Assembly: GCA_011800805.1 (NCBI GenBank)
Contig: MPNW01000042.1
Coordinates: 327,670-372,968 of the forward strand
DNA length: 45,299 bases
Direction: 5' to 3'
Source: Hirudo medicinalis
Lineage: Eukaryota > Annelida > Clitellata > Hirudinida > Hirudinidae
Part shown: piece by piece, positions 1-15,000 of the stretch
Numbering within the stretch: position 1 is the stretch's first letter
Layout: each line of letters opens with the position of its first letter
Position numbers and translations under genes: made by a program
Notes under the pieces: generated by a model
The model's database searches: none
Told to the model about the DNA's origin: nothing
What the model saw: only the letters and a program-made list of their open reading frames with translations

Positions 1-547
1 GCGTGCTTGGGAGCAGGTCGGCAAGTCGACGATCAGGAACTGTTTCGCGAAGGCCAAGTTCATCGAAGAGGAGATCCAAACTGAGGCACAGGATGCGGAG
101 CTGCTCGAGATCTGGGAAGCTCTGCCTGCCGAGGAAAAAATGCACGAGAACGGGGAGATCGAGCTGTCTGACTTTCCCGAAGCCTCGCGACTGGCGGGTC
201 TTTCACGCTGGAGGAGATTGCGGAGGAGATGCTGTGCAGTGCGGAGCCGGAAAGCGAAGATGACGAGATAACTGTCGAGGAGGAAATCGTTCCGTTCGAG
301 GAAGCCCAGCGCGTTTGGAGCACCGTCCGAAAGTTCATGCAACAGAGAAGCGGGAAGCCCGGTGTGATGCAAGCGTGCGATCGGCTAGACAACGAGATGC
401 ACGCCGAAAGAAGATGCGCCAGCCGACGATTCTTGAGAGCTTTGGACTGATGGGTAACTTGAGAAAATAAAGCCGTTTTTACAAACCCTCGTTACTATGC
501 CACTCTTGTTCGGTCCCGACAGGTGGCATAGTAACGAGATTTGACTG
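1..547 (+). mobile_element. 3' end of a pogo/Tigger-type DNA transposon (broken transposase plus terminal inverted repeat)
   Basis: From base 2 the frame reads like the C-terminal third of a Tigger/pogo (DDE, CENP-B-like) transposase: the stretch AWEQVGKSTIRNCFAKAKF has the typical 'AW..V...TI.NCF.KA.F' pattern. The frame is lost near 195-205 and resumes one frame over, continuing through an acidic segment (ATG at 229) to a stop at 450, so the gene is frameshifted. An AATAAA lies at about 465. The element end is recognisable: CTCGTTACTATGCCAC (488-503) and its exact reverse complement (523-538), then ATTTGACTG followed by TA (548-549), the usual Tigger target dinucleotide; read inward the terminus begins CAGTCAAATCTCGTTA. 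The left part lies outside the window. Family is inferred from motifs; an inactive relic. Confidence 0.8.
488..538. repeat. Perfect 16-bp inverted repeat within the Tigger terminus
   Basis: Arms at 488-503 and 523-538 are exact reverse complements (CTCGTTACTATGCCAC / GTGGCATAGTAACGAG) around a 19-base spacer containing CGGTCCCGA. It lies at the 3' terminus of the Tigger-like element, so it is best read as a subterminal palindrome belonging to the transposon end. Confidence 0.85.
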
Positions 548-549
548 TA

Positions 550-946
550 GTAGTAAAGTAGAGAGAATAAAGTCGCCTTGGTGCCTTATATAGGCACTCA
601 GAAAGGATGGTGATAGCTCCTGACACAAAGGAATCGTGGTCATGTGCTAGGTGTAGCAAGTAGCTTCATCTTGCAGGTTAAGGGCGAAGTTCAGCGTCCT
701 GCTCATGAGCTAGGTGTGTGGTAAGTGCAAGCTTTGGTCACAAGTAGGACGAAGTTCATCCGTCACTGAATCCACTAATGAACTGTGACTAAAGCTTATC
801 AGTGGATTGTTGGGGTTGAAGGCTGGGGTAGTATTGTCGGTTTGAATATGTCTATTGAAACAGTGTCACTGTGTTACTTCTTGTTGATTACAAAATACTA
901 ATATGTTCATCCAAAGTAGTAAATTAATGAAATAAAGTAGATTTTT
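550..946. repeat. Non-coding repeat-like stretch with an imperfect tandem duplication and a palindrome
   Basis: No gene is visible. Bases 639-705 and about 703-770 look like imperfect copies of one unit: CATGTGCTAGGTGT and CATGAGCTAGGTGT open them, and GGCGAAGTTCAGCGTC and GGACGAAGTTCATCCGTC lie inside. An inverted pair (AAGCTTTGGTCACAAG near 728; GTGACTAAAGCTT near 786) flanks the second copy, with a smaller pair AATCCACT / AGTGGATT inside. Bases 570-597 (TGCCTTATATAGGCACTCAG) resemble the tail of the SINE at 29.25 and 41.83 kb. Confidence 0.5.
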
Positions 947-1034
947 TTAGACTTTAAAAATCACGGGGGGCCATGGCCTTCCCCGGCCCCCCTCCCACCT
1001 AAATCCGCCACTGGATGACACGACACACCTCGCT

Positions 1035-1926
1035 ATGAATGCAGTCCAGAGAGGCAACCAGAGGAAGAAGAATCGACAGGATCTCCCTAGCAAAGAAAAC
1101 CCTCGATCTTCAACCAAAGGAGCCTGCTTGCTCTGTGGGTCCTTGCTCCGCCTGAAGAAGGATTGTCCACAGAACAACTGTTACAACAAAAGAGGTCCAA
1201 CCAGACAGCCTAAGATTAAGAAGATTGAAGGTGACCTCAAGGCTAATCGGAGGTACACGGAGGTCAGCTTTGGTGAGACCAAGGTTAGGATGCAACTCGA
1301 TTCTGGTGTAGATGTCACAGTGATCAATAGAGAGGCCTGGGAACAGATAGATTCACCGACTCTTGAGAAAACGACATCACTGGATGCTGCAAACGGAACT
1401 CCGATTGAAGTCCTGGGTCAATTTGATGTTCAGTTCATCTGCGGAGGACATTCAGACCATGGTCGCTGCTACTTGGCTGAAAATATCAAACAGCTGTTGG
1501 GCGTCGAGTGGATGAACCAACTTCCACCTCTTCAGAAAGCTTTCAATGCCATCTGCTGCAAGATTGAGCAGAAGCCAGAAGAAGAAGGGAGACACCTTGC
1601 CAAAGTTTTGGCTGGAGGATTTCCAGATGTCTTCAGAGGAGTTGTACATGTAAGTCCAAAACAAGTGCCAAGACCTGCAAGGACCCTTCAATCTCCAAGA
1701 AGGCTGGAGATTGATTCTCAGAGGAAGAAGTACCTCATCGTTTAGGAGGGGGAGGGTGTTGTGGGTGACGTCCGCACCAAACTATATATGCTAGTATAGG
1801 AGCTAGGAGCGGCAACTTTCCTTATGTTCGTTCTAGCTCTAGTTGTGTGTTAGATAGCATGGATACTTGGTGAATAAAGTGGTTGTCCGTTATTGTGTTG
1901 GTATAATCGATTAATTGCGAGTTACA
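1035..1926 (+). mobile_element. Internally deleted Ty3/gypsy-type retrotransposon with 3' LTR
   Basis: A 236-codon frame (1035-1745) carries in order: a basic segment; a nucleocapsid-like zinc knuckle CLLCGSLLRLKKDC, whose usual His is Arg; a retropepsin-like protease with the active-site pattern QLDSGVDVTVI; and a linker ending in FPDVF, which normally opens the reverse-transcriptase region. It then jumps without a stop to a basic tail (PRRLEIDSQRKKY) typical of the end of pol, so reverse transcriptase, RNase H and most of integrase are missing. A polypurine tract (AGGAGGGGGAGGG, 1744-1756) follows the stop at once and abuts a short LTR starting TGTTGTGGG at 1757, containing AATAAA and ending GAGTTACA at about 1926. 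No 5' LTR is seen upstream. Confidence 0.8.
1757..1926 (+). repeat. 3' LTR of the gypsy-type element
   Basis: Begins TGTTGTGGG directly after the polypurine tract and ends GAGTTACA, the usual TG...CA borders. AATAAAGTGG in the middle could be its poly(A) signal. About 170 bp; the right border is inferred from the CA end only, because no second LTR is available for comparison. Confidence 0.65.
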
Positions 1927-2773
1927 GCAAGGTTATGCTAATTTTAGATGTTATTTACTTTATCTTAAGAAACTTCTTATTTTACATAACCCGCAAACAT
2001 TTCGCGGGCGGACCACCTAAATCAGCGTGTTGGATTAAGTATTAAGGTATTAAGTTGAAACAAAAGGCCTGTTCTAAGTCTGTAAATACTAAATAAAATA
2101 TGAAAAATATAGAATAAAAGTAATCATTATTATGTGTATTGATTTAACATTTCCTTGCTAAATTTGAACCATTTTATTTTAAATGTTACATGACGGTATT
2201 AACGCATGCTTATGTAAATGAAACAATTTGAATATCTAGTCGGATTTTTTTTAAGGTTTAATAGTAATGTTACTATGGTTATTTTTATTAATGTTTAATA
2301 ATAATCTTTAATATATAACAAATTTAATAAGGCAGTTATAAAATAATAAATTTCTGCAAATTTATTTGTGTTTATGACGGACTCAATTCGGCGGTTTGCT
2401 GATTTGGAGTGAGGAGGTATTGCTCAACGTTGTTGTGTGTATTAGTACTGCACATTAGCCAAATCGCGATTTTCTATTATAAGAAAGCAATCAGAGGCTC
2501 ACACATGTTTTTTATGGAATTTTTTCTACTGCTTATTTCCGGCTTTCTATTTTGAGATGAAGATGCACTGGTATTGATAATGCAAATAGAGCTTAGTACG
2601 AAGCTGTTTTTGATCATAATTTAAGAAGATTTCTTACAGTTAAAGCTTGTAATTATGATATTATTGTAAGGAAGTATATTTTATAGAATAGTGATTTTTT
2701 AGTCTCACTGACCGAGATTTTGGTTCGTAACATTAAGCCTTGCTTACGACCACAATTTGAAGCCAAGACAGAG
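1927..2773. other. Intergenic DNA upstream of UBR7
   Basis: Strongly AT-rich sequence without a convincing reading frame, RNA gene or repeat. It must hold the UBR7 promoter and 5' UTR. The last stretch before the ATG at 2774 has no in-frame ATG further upstream. Confidence 0.5.
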
Positions 2774-5080
2774 ATGGACGACTTAGAGGAAGGAAACCAT
2801 GTGACATTAAATGAGTTAGTTAATATCATTGATGAAGAAGATGAACTTGCCCAAAATGCTGATGCTGTTTTGGGAGGCAGCGATGACAGAAATTGCACTT
2901 ACTTGATGGTTAGATTTGATTCATGTGTTATATAATTTGATAATGAAAATAAGTGCTAATGGTGTAATATGTGGCAACATGTAATCAAACAAAATGTAAC
3001 ATTATAGTTGGAAATGCTAAATCTAGAGATTTGTGTTCCATAGGGTTATGTCCCAAGGCAAGCGCTTTATGCTTGCAAAACATGCTATGAAAAGTTTGAA
3101 ACTGAGGAATGTGCTGGTGTTTGCTTGGCTTGCTCTCTGGAATGTCACGATGGACATGAGTTATTTGAGCTATACACAAAGAGGTTTGGATGAAGTTATC
3201 AAATTGATATCAAATGATGTCTAGCCTATTGGCTTTGTCTTAAGGAATTTTAGATGTGATTGTGGCAACAAAAAATTTCCTGAAGGATTCACTTGCAAAC
3301 TTTGCCCAGTTAGACTTCTTTAAAAAAAATTTATTTCTTGTTTAAGTTCAAATCTTTTAAGCTGATGTTAACTTTCACTTTTGCAGAAAAAACTTGACTG
3401 TAATGAGGGCAACTTGTATAATCAGAATTTTAAAGGTTTTTATTGCATATGTTGCAAACCTTACCCCGATCCCGATGATCCGGTGAATGTCATTTTATTT
3501 TACCTTTTCTTCTGCCAATGGACTCAATTTGTTTTGTTGGCAAATTAGTATTAAAGAGTATTCATGAGCTTCATATTTATTTTGTACTTGTTTATCTAGA
3601 ACTTATTTCAATAGATAGAAGATGAAATGATCCAATGCATGGCTTGCGAGGACTGGTTTCATGGTCGGGTAGGCATCACGGCAACAAATTCTAATTTACA
3701 GCATTAGATGAAAATATTCAATTATTTATGCAGCACTTAATCCCAAAGAATGTTGACAGCCAGGATTATGATGAAATGGTTTGCTCATCTTGCATGAAGA
3801 AGAATTCATTCTTATGGAAATATGTCAAGCCCTGCAAAGGTTGCTTCTTTTTTTAAATTTCACTAAATATTTTAAATTCAGTTTCCTAATGTCTCAAGGC
3901 ATATTTGAGAAACAAGACTTACAAGAAGATAATGCAGATAGGGATGTAGATGTTGTCTCTGAAGCTTATAAAGTGAATCTTCAATCAGAAGATGTGGATT
4001 GCAAAATACATCAACTTTCTGAAGTAGCTGCACATGTTGATTCATCTGTATTTTTTCCGACAGACTGGAGAAAGCAACTATGTCTCTGCTTAAACTGCAG
4101 GGTAAATATGTTCATTTTGATATGTACTAATTAATCATGTGCTTGGTCTTCCAATATTTCATAACTGCAATATATTTGCCATTTTAAAATCTCATAAATA
4201 AAATGTCTTTTAGAGATTATACAGTGGAAATGGTGTAGAGTTCCTGGTGGCCGATGGTGATAGCATTGCAGAATATGAAGAAAAGGGAAAAGCCAACTCG
4301 TCTAAAAGCTTCTACGATGCTCAGGTTTCCAATTTGAACCATGTGCAGAAGGTGGAATTAGTCAGAGGTCTGGCATTTTAATCTCTTTTCTAAGTAATTT
4401 GATTATTTATTGCTTTTCTATGCTTGCTCACATTCAAGTGCACAAGCTTTTATTTCACAAACTTTTTTTAAAATTTAAGGTTCACTCGAATTCTAAAATA
4501 ATTATTGGTTGTAAACTTTAATTGATATTTAACTCATTCCTCTTTCTAATGTGTTTTTGGAGCTTTTCGTCTTCAAATGTAACTTCCATTTTGATTTAAG
4601 AATACTAATGATATGTAAATGTATATAGTGTCAAGGGCACATTGTGATGCTACAAGCTGAATTTTGAATGAGACAACTGTTGCTTTTATTGCCCCTTGTG
4701 GGAGTGCAGCCCTCTGAGCTCCTCTTGGCCGACCTGCATGATGAATACTTGCATTTTAATTTATTTGTTATTCAATTTTAAAGGCTTCATGGACCTTAAA
4801 TCTGGCCTTACAGACTATTTGAAGAAGTTTGCTGAGAGTGGTAAAGTTAGTCGCAAGCATGATTCAGATTACATAATTCATGAAATTACATTTTATAATA
4901 TAAAGGCTTAATCAAATCCTAATTGTTATTATTATTATTATTATTATCATCGTCATCAGACTTTTCTAATTACATGCAATTTGTGGCTATAAGGTTGTCA
5001 GAGAAGAGGACATAGCTGAGTTTTTCAATGGTCTTCAAGCAAGAAAGAGACAAAGAACTGATTCTTACAACAATGTCTGA
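2774..5080 (+). CDS. UBR7: UBR7, UBR-box/PHD-type putative E3 ubiquitin ligase, 10 exons
   Basis: Splicing 2774-2908, 3044-3183, 3245-3308, 3387-3482, 3615-3668, 3734-3839, 3899-4101, 4214-4367, 4784-4845 and 4994-5080 gives an uninterrupted 366-residue protein. The N-terminus has the UBR7 signature (DAVLGGSDDRNCTY), followed by a Cys/His-rich UBR box (GVCLACSLECHDGHELFEL, then FRCDCGNKKF) that recognises substrate N-termini. Next come a PHD-like finger (FYCICCKPYPDPDD, then MIQCMACEDWFHGRHL and MVCSSCMKK), a linker, and the conserved C-terminal block with FFPTDWRKQLCLC and the basic end. Human UBR7 is about 425 residues; this one is shorter, mainly in the acidic linker. The ATG at 2774 is the first in frame. 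It likely acts as a nuclear E3 or histone-related ligase, from family knowledge. An AATAAA at 5426 may end the transcript. Confidence 0.95.
4925..4951. repeat. (ATT)n microsatellite in the last UBR7 intron
   Basis: About eight consecutive TTA/ATT units followed by ATCATCGTCATC, lying between UBR7 exons 9 and 10. Simple sequence. Confidence 0.9.
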
Positions 5081-5889
5081 CAGTTACAGCTTAACAATAT
5101 TTGCAAACATCCCTACCAAACATTTTATGGTGAACCTTAAGATGGGATTTTTACCTATTGAATTTATTTTATTTTACTGCACATATGGGGCAAGGAATTC
5201 AAAATTAGGTGGTAAATATTACAGTTTAAGTATCAGTTGAAATCTTTTAATTGGAAGGTTATGGAAGCTAGTAAACCATCGGTTATTTTCTTAAGTCATA
5301 GTTGAGGATTTCCAAAATCTTAGTGACTTCGTACAGGAATTTTCAGCAAACAAATTGAAAAGACGGTAGTTTTTTCTCAATATCAAAAACATAGTCCAAA
5401 CAATTGAGCAATAACAAAAAAACTAAATAAAGATGGGTAGTGTCATGGGATACCACACAAGTTCTTTAAAAAACTCCAAAAATCAGACTCAAATTTAAAT
5501 TCAAATCTGGAAAATTTACAATCAGTGCAATAAATTCAGCATCACAAAATGTAGTTTATCAGCATCTGATGAAAACACATAATTTAAAAATGTCGCAAAA
5601 ATTTAAGTTACAATTTGAATAGAACAAAACTAGCATTAATGTATGGGGATGTCTGTATATTCATTTTTAGATGTATTTATGTCCATTTGTAGCTGGTGTA
5701 TTTTCTGAGACTGAATTTTTCGTAACCTGTGCAAATGAATTTTCCCATCTTTAAAATTAATTGAATCACAATAATCTCTAAGATTAACTAATAGAACCCC
5801 AAATAAGTTATGAAAATGAAAATAAAGATATCTGTAAAAGACAAGAAGTTAAAGAAGGACACCAATGTAAAATTTAGGAATAAAATTGA
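5081..5889. other. Convergent 3' flanks of UBR7 (+) and TTBK (-)
   Basis: No gene seen. AATAAA at 5426-5431 on the plus strand would suit UBR7; TTTATT at 5163-5168 (AATAAA on the minus strand) could serve TTBK. If both are used, the two 3' UTRs overlap by about 260 bases in antisense. Confidence 0.45.
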
Positions 5890-9792
<3,903 letters not shown>

Positions 9793-12089
9793 TACTTGCA
9801 GCTTTAAATAGCAAGTTATTATTATGTTCTTTTTTTTTATAAAGTTGATAACTTGATAACATTCTTGATTAAATTGTGATTGGTCCTAATCTAGTCAAAT
9901 ATTCCTAATTTGTCTTAGAGAATCATTTAATCTATCCCTTTCCAGTCCAAAATAACAGCTTTTTCAGAAAAGATTAAAGCTTTTAAAGCAACCAGTTCAT
10001 AACATCCAAAATGATAAATAATCACACACAAAATATAACTTTATCACCAATCATCCCAAAAGTGCTATCACTATGATAAAAGTGCCTTATTTAAACAAAC
10101 AGATTTTGTCAAACATTGAAATCGCATCTCACCATCCAACCCAAAATCGTTCTAATTGTAAAGGTTCGTAACACTTATTTAGCGAGTTTCATTAAAGATC
10201 AACCACATCATCTTCGCCTCACACAATAAAAGTGATTGGTAAATATTAGTGCGACATTAATTAAGCAAATCCGACTGTAATCAGGCAACGGCCCGTCCCC
10301 CCGTTATTTGGGAGCAGAGCTTAGCAACAACTAAACGCTTATAAAACTAAATCTACAAATTAACAAATAATTTTATTTCCTTAAGGTAGCAATTATAAGT
10401 ATCAGGTCTCATCTTGAGTGAAACTTGGTGACTAGATATAAACTAAACATAAACATATCACCCATTTCGCATATTTTAGTGAAATGTGAATCGAGAAAGA
10501 CAACTAAACGCTTCGGTTGGGCTTTTCTCTGGGAAACTTCATAAAGATTTAAATAGATTTGACTATTAGCTCGGATTAAAATGACTATTTTTGTGTGCTA
10601 ATTGGACTTGTAAAATCAATCATTGACTTTCAATGCCATCCCACCTGAAATTCTTGACCGTTCATACATATAATACAATAACGATGACAAATGTCAATAG
10701 CCAACACTTTTCCAAGCGAACTATACCTTATAACATCTCACAATAAAATACATTACGGACACAGGTCGAGCAGTAGTTATGTGAAATCATGGCGGTTACC
10801 ATGGAGTCACTAAGGTAATTAAGAACAATATTTGTCACTATGAAGACCATTTTGTGCATCATCTGACAATCGGAAGAAAATATCTTGAAAGATATGTGTC
10901 ATGACATTCTAAGCACTAGGATGAGGCATTTTTGAACCTAGATGCAAATCGTAATAGCTTTACTGGAATTGGAGTTTCAAAATCGTTCCTCTGCTTCATC
11001 ATTTCCGGACATTAGTTATCTTTCCACATAATTTGTGACGAACCGCTTCGTGAAACCATTATTAGATTCGAAAATCAATTGTTCTAATCTCTAACTGTCT
11101 ATATAATATTTCTATGTTTCTATTATGAGTCACTTTTATCTTTTTTCATTTATTTGTCATTCGACGCCGATATTAAAAATATTATGATTTCTAAGCTCTA
11201 TTCTATGTGAGTATACGTAAATGGTTAAACCTCTTCAATTGGTGCTATTTCCTCTTCCTTTCGCTACTTTCGTCAGAGGATTGGATCCTGGCAGCATTTG
11301 CGGGATTGTTGGTCAAGTGACGGGTAAATGCCAATTCACATTATTTTTGGTACTTAACTTCATCCCTAACCCTAACCCTACCTCGTAACCTTGAAAATCT
11401 ATGTAGAACTGACAAAAGTTGCTGCTTCATGTGAGTTGGCTTTTGCCGGTCACTTCCAACCACCCAAATGCGAAAGACTCCTACGTTTAATTTTAAGCAT
11501 CTTTTACCCTTATGACTATTATCTTCACTTTCTCCAACATTCCGATATCGTGGTAATATTAAAACATTTTTGTTGAAGTGATACATTTGTCATTTAAGGT
11601 ATTTTTGAGAGCGATGTAAATCAATCTGCAATTCATAATTTGGGAAAACTATTCAATCGTAATCCACAGCTAAGAAAATAATTTGTAATTGGACTAGGCA
11701 GAAATGGTAATCTATAAATAATTATCTTAAAGTTTTTATTTAGCGAAGGCTCTCTTCAATTTGTGGTTTAGAACTTGTTATTAACCGGCTAATTTTTTTT
11801 ATCAATACAATACCATGTAGCCTTTATCATATCAGGTCGATATTAAAAACAAATAAATTAATAGAACTAGTAAAACATAATTGAATGATTTTATAAAGTA
11901 GAGAATACATTTTATCATAATCAAATGAATATTATCGGTGTCTGTTATTAATCAAATTAAATGCTTTTGCTTTTGCAATAGGTTTAACCTCGGTTACATT
12001 ACAGATTCTAGTTAGCAGATTATTAACAAGATTGTTGGTCTGTCATCCTATTTCTGCAATTTTAAAGATCAGTATTAATTTGACCAAGA
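9793..12089. other. Divergent intergenic region between TTBK (-) and the POMGNT1-like gene (+)
   Basis: About 2.3 kb without a convincing gene. It should contain both promoters. Near 10790 there is ATGGCGGTTACCATGG followed by a good GTAATT donor (10815), which could be a non-coding or short coding first exon or a YY1-like promoter element. A dispersed repeat with telomere-like units sits at about 11303-11448 (separate entry). Confidence 0.4.
11303..11448. repeat. Dispersed repeat family A, copy 1, with (CCCTAA)-like units
   Basis: Shares ordered blocks with 37451-37570: GATTGTTGG.C.AGTGACGGG, TTTTTGGT, then CATCCC.AACCCT, CGTAA.CCT, GAAA.TCT, TAGAACTGACAA and GTGAGTTGGCTTTTGC. The opening GGTCAAGTGACGG is close to a tRNA-type A box, so a SINE-like origin is possible. 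This copy has CCCTAACCCTAACCCTACC (about 11365), a short telomere-like run that is TCCCCAACCCT in the other copy. Confidence 0.65.
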
Positions 12090-15000
12090 ATGAGGAAACA
12101 CGTTAGGCTTCTGAGTAAAACTCTGGACAGAAACTTGGGGTGTAAGTCAGCTAGATGTTATACAAATCGCGCTTATTCTAATTCATTTATCTCCTTTATA
12201 AGTTAATATAGCTTTAAATATATTTTACATCTTTGCAGGTGCCTGCCTTTCATGTTTAGTCATGTTCATCGTTTTTACATATTTATTTTATTTATCACCA
12301 TTCTTAAAGAATCTCATCCTTAATGGTATGTTCAATGGTGCTTCCAAAAATTAATCTTCAAAATACATTTATATAGGTTTGATCTACTTGAAAATTGGTA
12401 TTGCAGCTTGGGACTGAATTATCAATAAAAATTTGAATTTAAGAAATTTAATTGCAGAGTCCAACAAATGGGGATCATTAAGGACTTCAAGTTTTAAATC
12501 AGCATACATACCTCTGGAACTACAGATTGAGCATTATAAACGCTGTGGCATGAAAATGAAGTGTTCAGCTAATTCTTTCCCTGTTCATTTGTATACAGGA
12601 GTGAAGAATGAGGGAATTCCTCTAATCTGCATAAATGAAAAAAAGTAAACTATTCACATTGGTTGGCTTATTTTCATAAGTTAAATCTCCATTGTCCATG
12701 ATAATTAAAACTTTCTGGAGATCCACTAGAGAGAATCTCTCTAGTCCTTGGTCCTTGGATTCCTTGGTGGTCCATCTTTCTATTTTGGGGCTGCCAACAT
12801 ACTCTTGAACAACCAATCAAGTTTCAACCATATAAATGCTGGGCCATCAGTCCAATCTAGATTTCTTCTGTGGATTCATTTGTGGTGCACCTTCCATATG
12901 TTTTTGATGGCATTATGACATTTTTTTTGTTCACATCTGTTGGACTCATTGCAATTATTGTGTTCTACTTTTTCTTTCCTATATTGCCTCAAACAATGAA
13001 CTTGTTGTTTTACTTTAAGATGAAGTACTTCCAGCGCAAAAGTATATATATTAAAATATGTAAACGTATTTCAGATTACCGGCAAATAGAATTGGCAGGG
13101 GGTTTAATGTTGCTATCATCAGCAACCTTACTTCAAAAATTATTAGACAGGGACATTTTGATATTTTCACTGAAAGTGAGTTATTTTGGAAAGCTTTAGC
13201 ACTAAACAGTTTAAAATTTTAGTTGAGACAATGTGAGCAAGAGATTTTCACTAATGATGACTGATCATAGTTATTGATTAAATCATTATATATAAGGTAT
13301 TTCAATTAAAGAATATTCCATTAAATGTTTCTAGTTTTAGGCAACTGACAAAGTAATAATTATCAATTTTTGATTATGCTTTCATCTGTGCTGATAAATT
13401 ACACCATAAATAATTAATATCAAACCACCAAAGGAGGAGGGGATGATTGTACCAGCTGATGTTGATTATGTATTTTTTACAGCGAGTGAACGTTTGGAAA
13501 TATTCTTAGAGGTTATGAACACTGGTGATATTGTTATCATTGTAACTCATGATGAAGCATCTACCAAGTTGGTAACCATTTAGTGTTCATGTCCATGTTA
13601 TCTTCTAATTTGTTTAAATAAAAGTATTAATAATTTTAAATTATTATTTTTAGTTATCATTTAATTATTTTAAAATAAAATAAAAGACTCAGCCTTCCTG
13701 AGTTCCTGAATTAAGGTCATCATTGATGACAATGACATTGAAGACATTCATGACATCCTTTTAATTTAAAGTTTGCAATTTTTGACAGATTGTCTGCAAG
13801 AGCCCGAAATTTGTTAAATGAATTGGGAAGTGCATATATTCAGGATTTAGATTATCGTGATGTTTGGGCATTTGTTGGACAGAAAGGAATTAATGGATTT
13901 TCAAGTTATGAATATGTTAATAAGTTTTGTCTTAACCTAAATCTAATTTTAACCTAAATCATTAATTTTACTTATGTCATGGTCTTTATGCTCTTTTAGA
14001 TTGAATATCTTAAGCCAGGAAGTAATTGGCCAAATCCTATCAACAAAAAATTTTGCCTAACAAACACATGTAAGAAAGGATGAGATTGGCATACTAATAG
14101 AAATAATGATTTAGCAAAAACATTTCAATAATGTTTATTATTAATGGTAATGCTTAGTGAATGGAACTGTCATAAGACCTGATCCAGCACCATATGCTAA
14201 TCCAGAAAAGGAAGTATTTTGTGTCAAGTCACACCTTAAAAACAGCTTTTGTTCAAGTGAGATTCATTTTGAAGTTTATTTGTAATGGATTGAATAACAA
14301 TCTATTATCTGGACTTTCAGAAAATGCCAAAGATCCTATGGAGGACAGTGCAGGTGCTATGACTGGCAACAATTCAACAAGTCAAGTACCAATTGTTATT
14401 GTTCCTGGTCAGTTTCTTCATTTTGCTTAGTGAATGTTTATGACCACTGACATTATTGCAATTGAGATGTATGTTACAACATTATTTTTAATTATGATTC
14501 ATCGATTGTCATAATGTGATGATAGGTCCTGACATCAACTCATTCAGAATGCAAGCAGAAGCTCTGTTGTTGAACCAAGGAGTTATATTGGCTGATGTAC
14601 ATGTAAGTGTCATTGTTGATCCTGAAAAATTAGTTGGAAGCTTTTAGACATGCTTTTAATTTGATTTTCCTTTAAATTATTGTATTATAATTATTGTTAA
14701 TGTAAATATATTAAAAAATGTGAACATTGCATTGCCATACTCCAGGTTCTTTCCCCTAAAGATGAGATTCACATATTGCAAATTGCACAGTTCTTCAAAT
14801 TTAAAATTCATTATTTGGAAGACTCATCAAATTTAATGGATTACACAGGTAATTTGTTGCCATATTTGCTTATGATTGTTAGTTAATATTATTTATTATG
14901 TAGGTAAATCTGATAATGTTCAGAATGAATTAATTTATGTTTAGTCAGTTTTTCAAATATTACCCATAATTTATTTTAGGCCTTTTACATAAAGCTCTTA

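Noticed and set aside
802..1014. Complete MITE ending in CCGCCACTG
   Set aside because: The right end resembles a hAT-type terminus (CAGTGGCGGATTTAGG read inward), but the left end is only loosely similar and there is no matching target duplication.
3033..3224. 63-codon plus-strand frame over UBR7 exon 2
   Set aside because: Shadow frame; the true frame of the exon encodes the UBR box and keeps splice phase.
11365..11383. CCCTAA run as an interstitial telomere
   Set aside because: Only about two and a half units, inside a dispersed repeat; too short to claim a telomere relic.
12870..13199. 109-codon hydrophobic plus-strand frame in the POMGNT1-like gene
   Set aside because: It spans intron 3 and exon 4 in the wrong frame; the exon's conserved RIGRGFNVAIIS lies in another frame, and the hydrophobicity comes from T-rich intron DNA.
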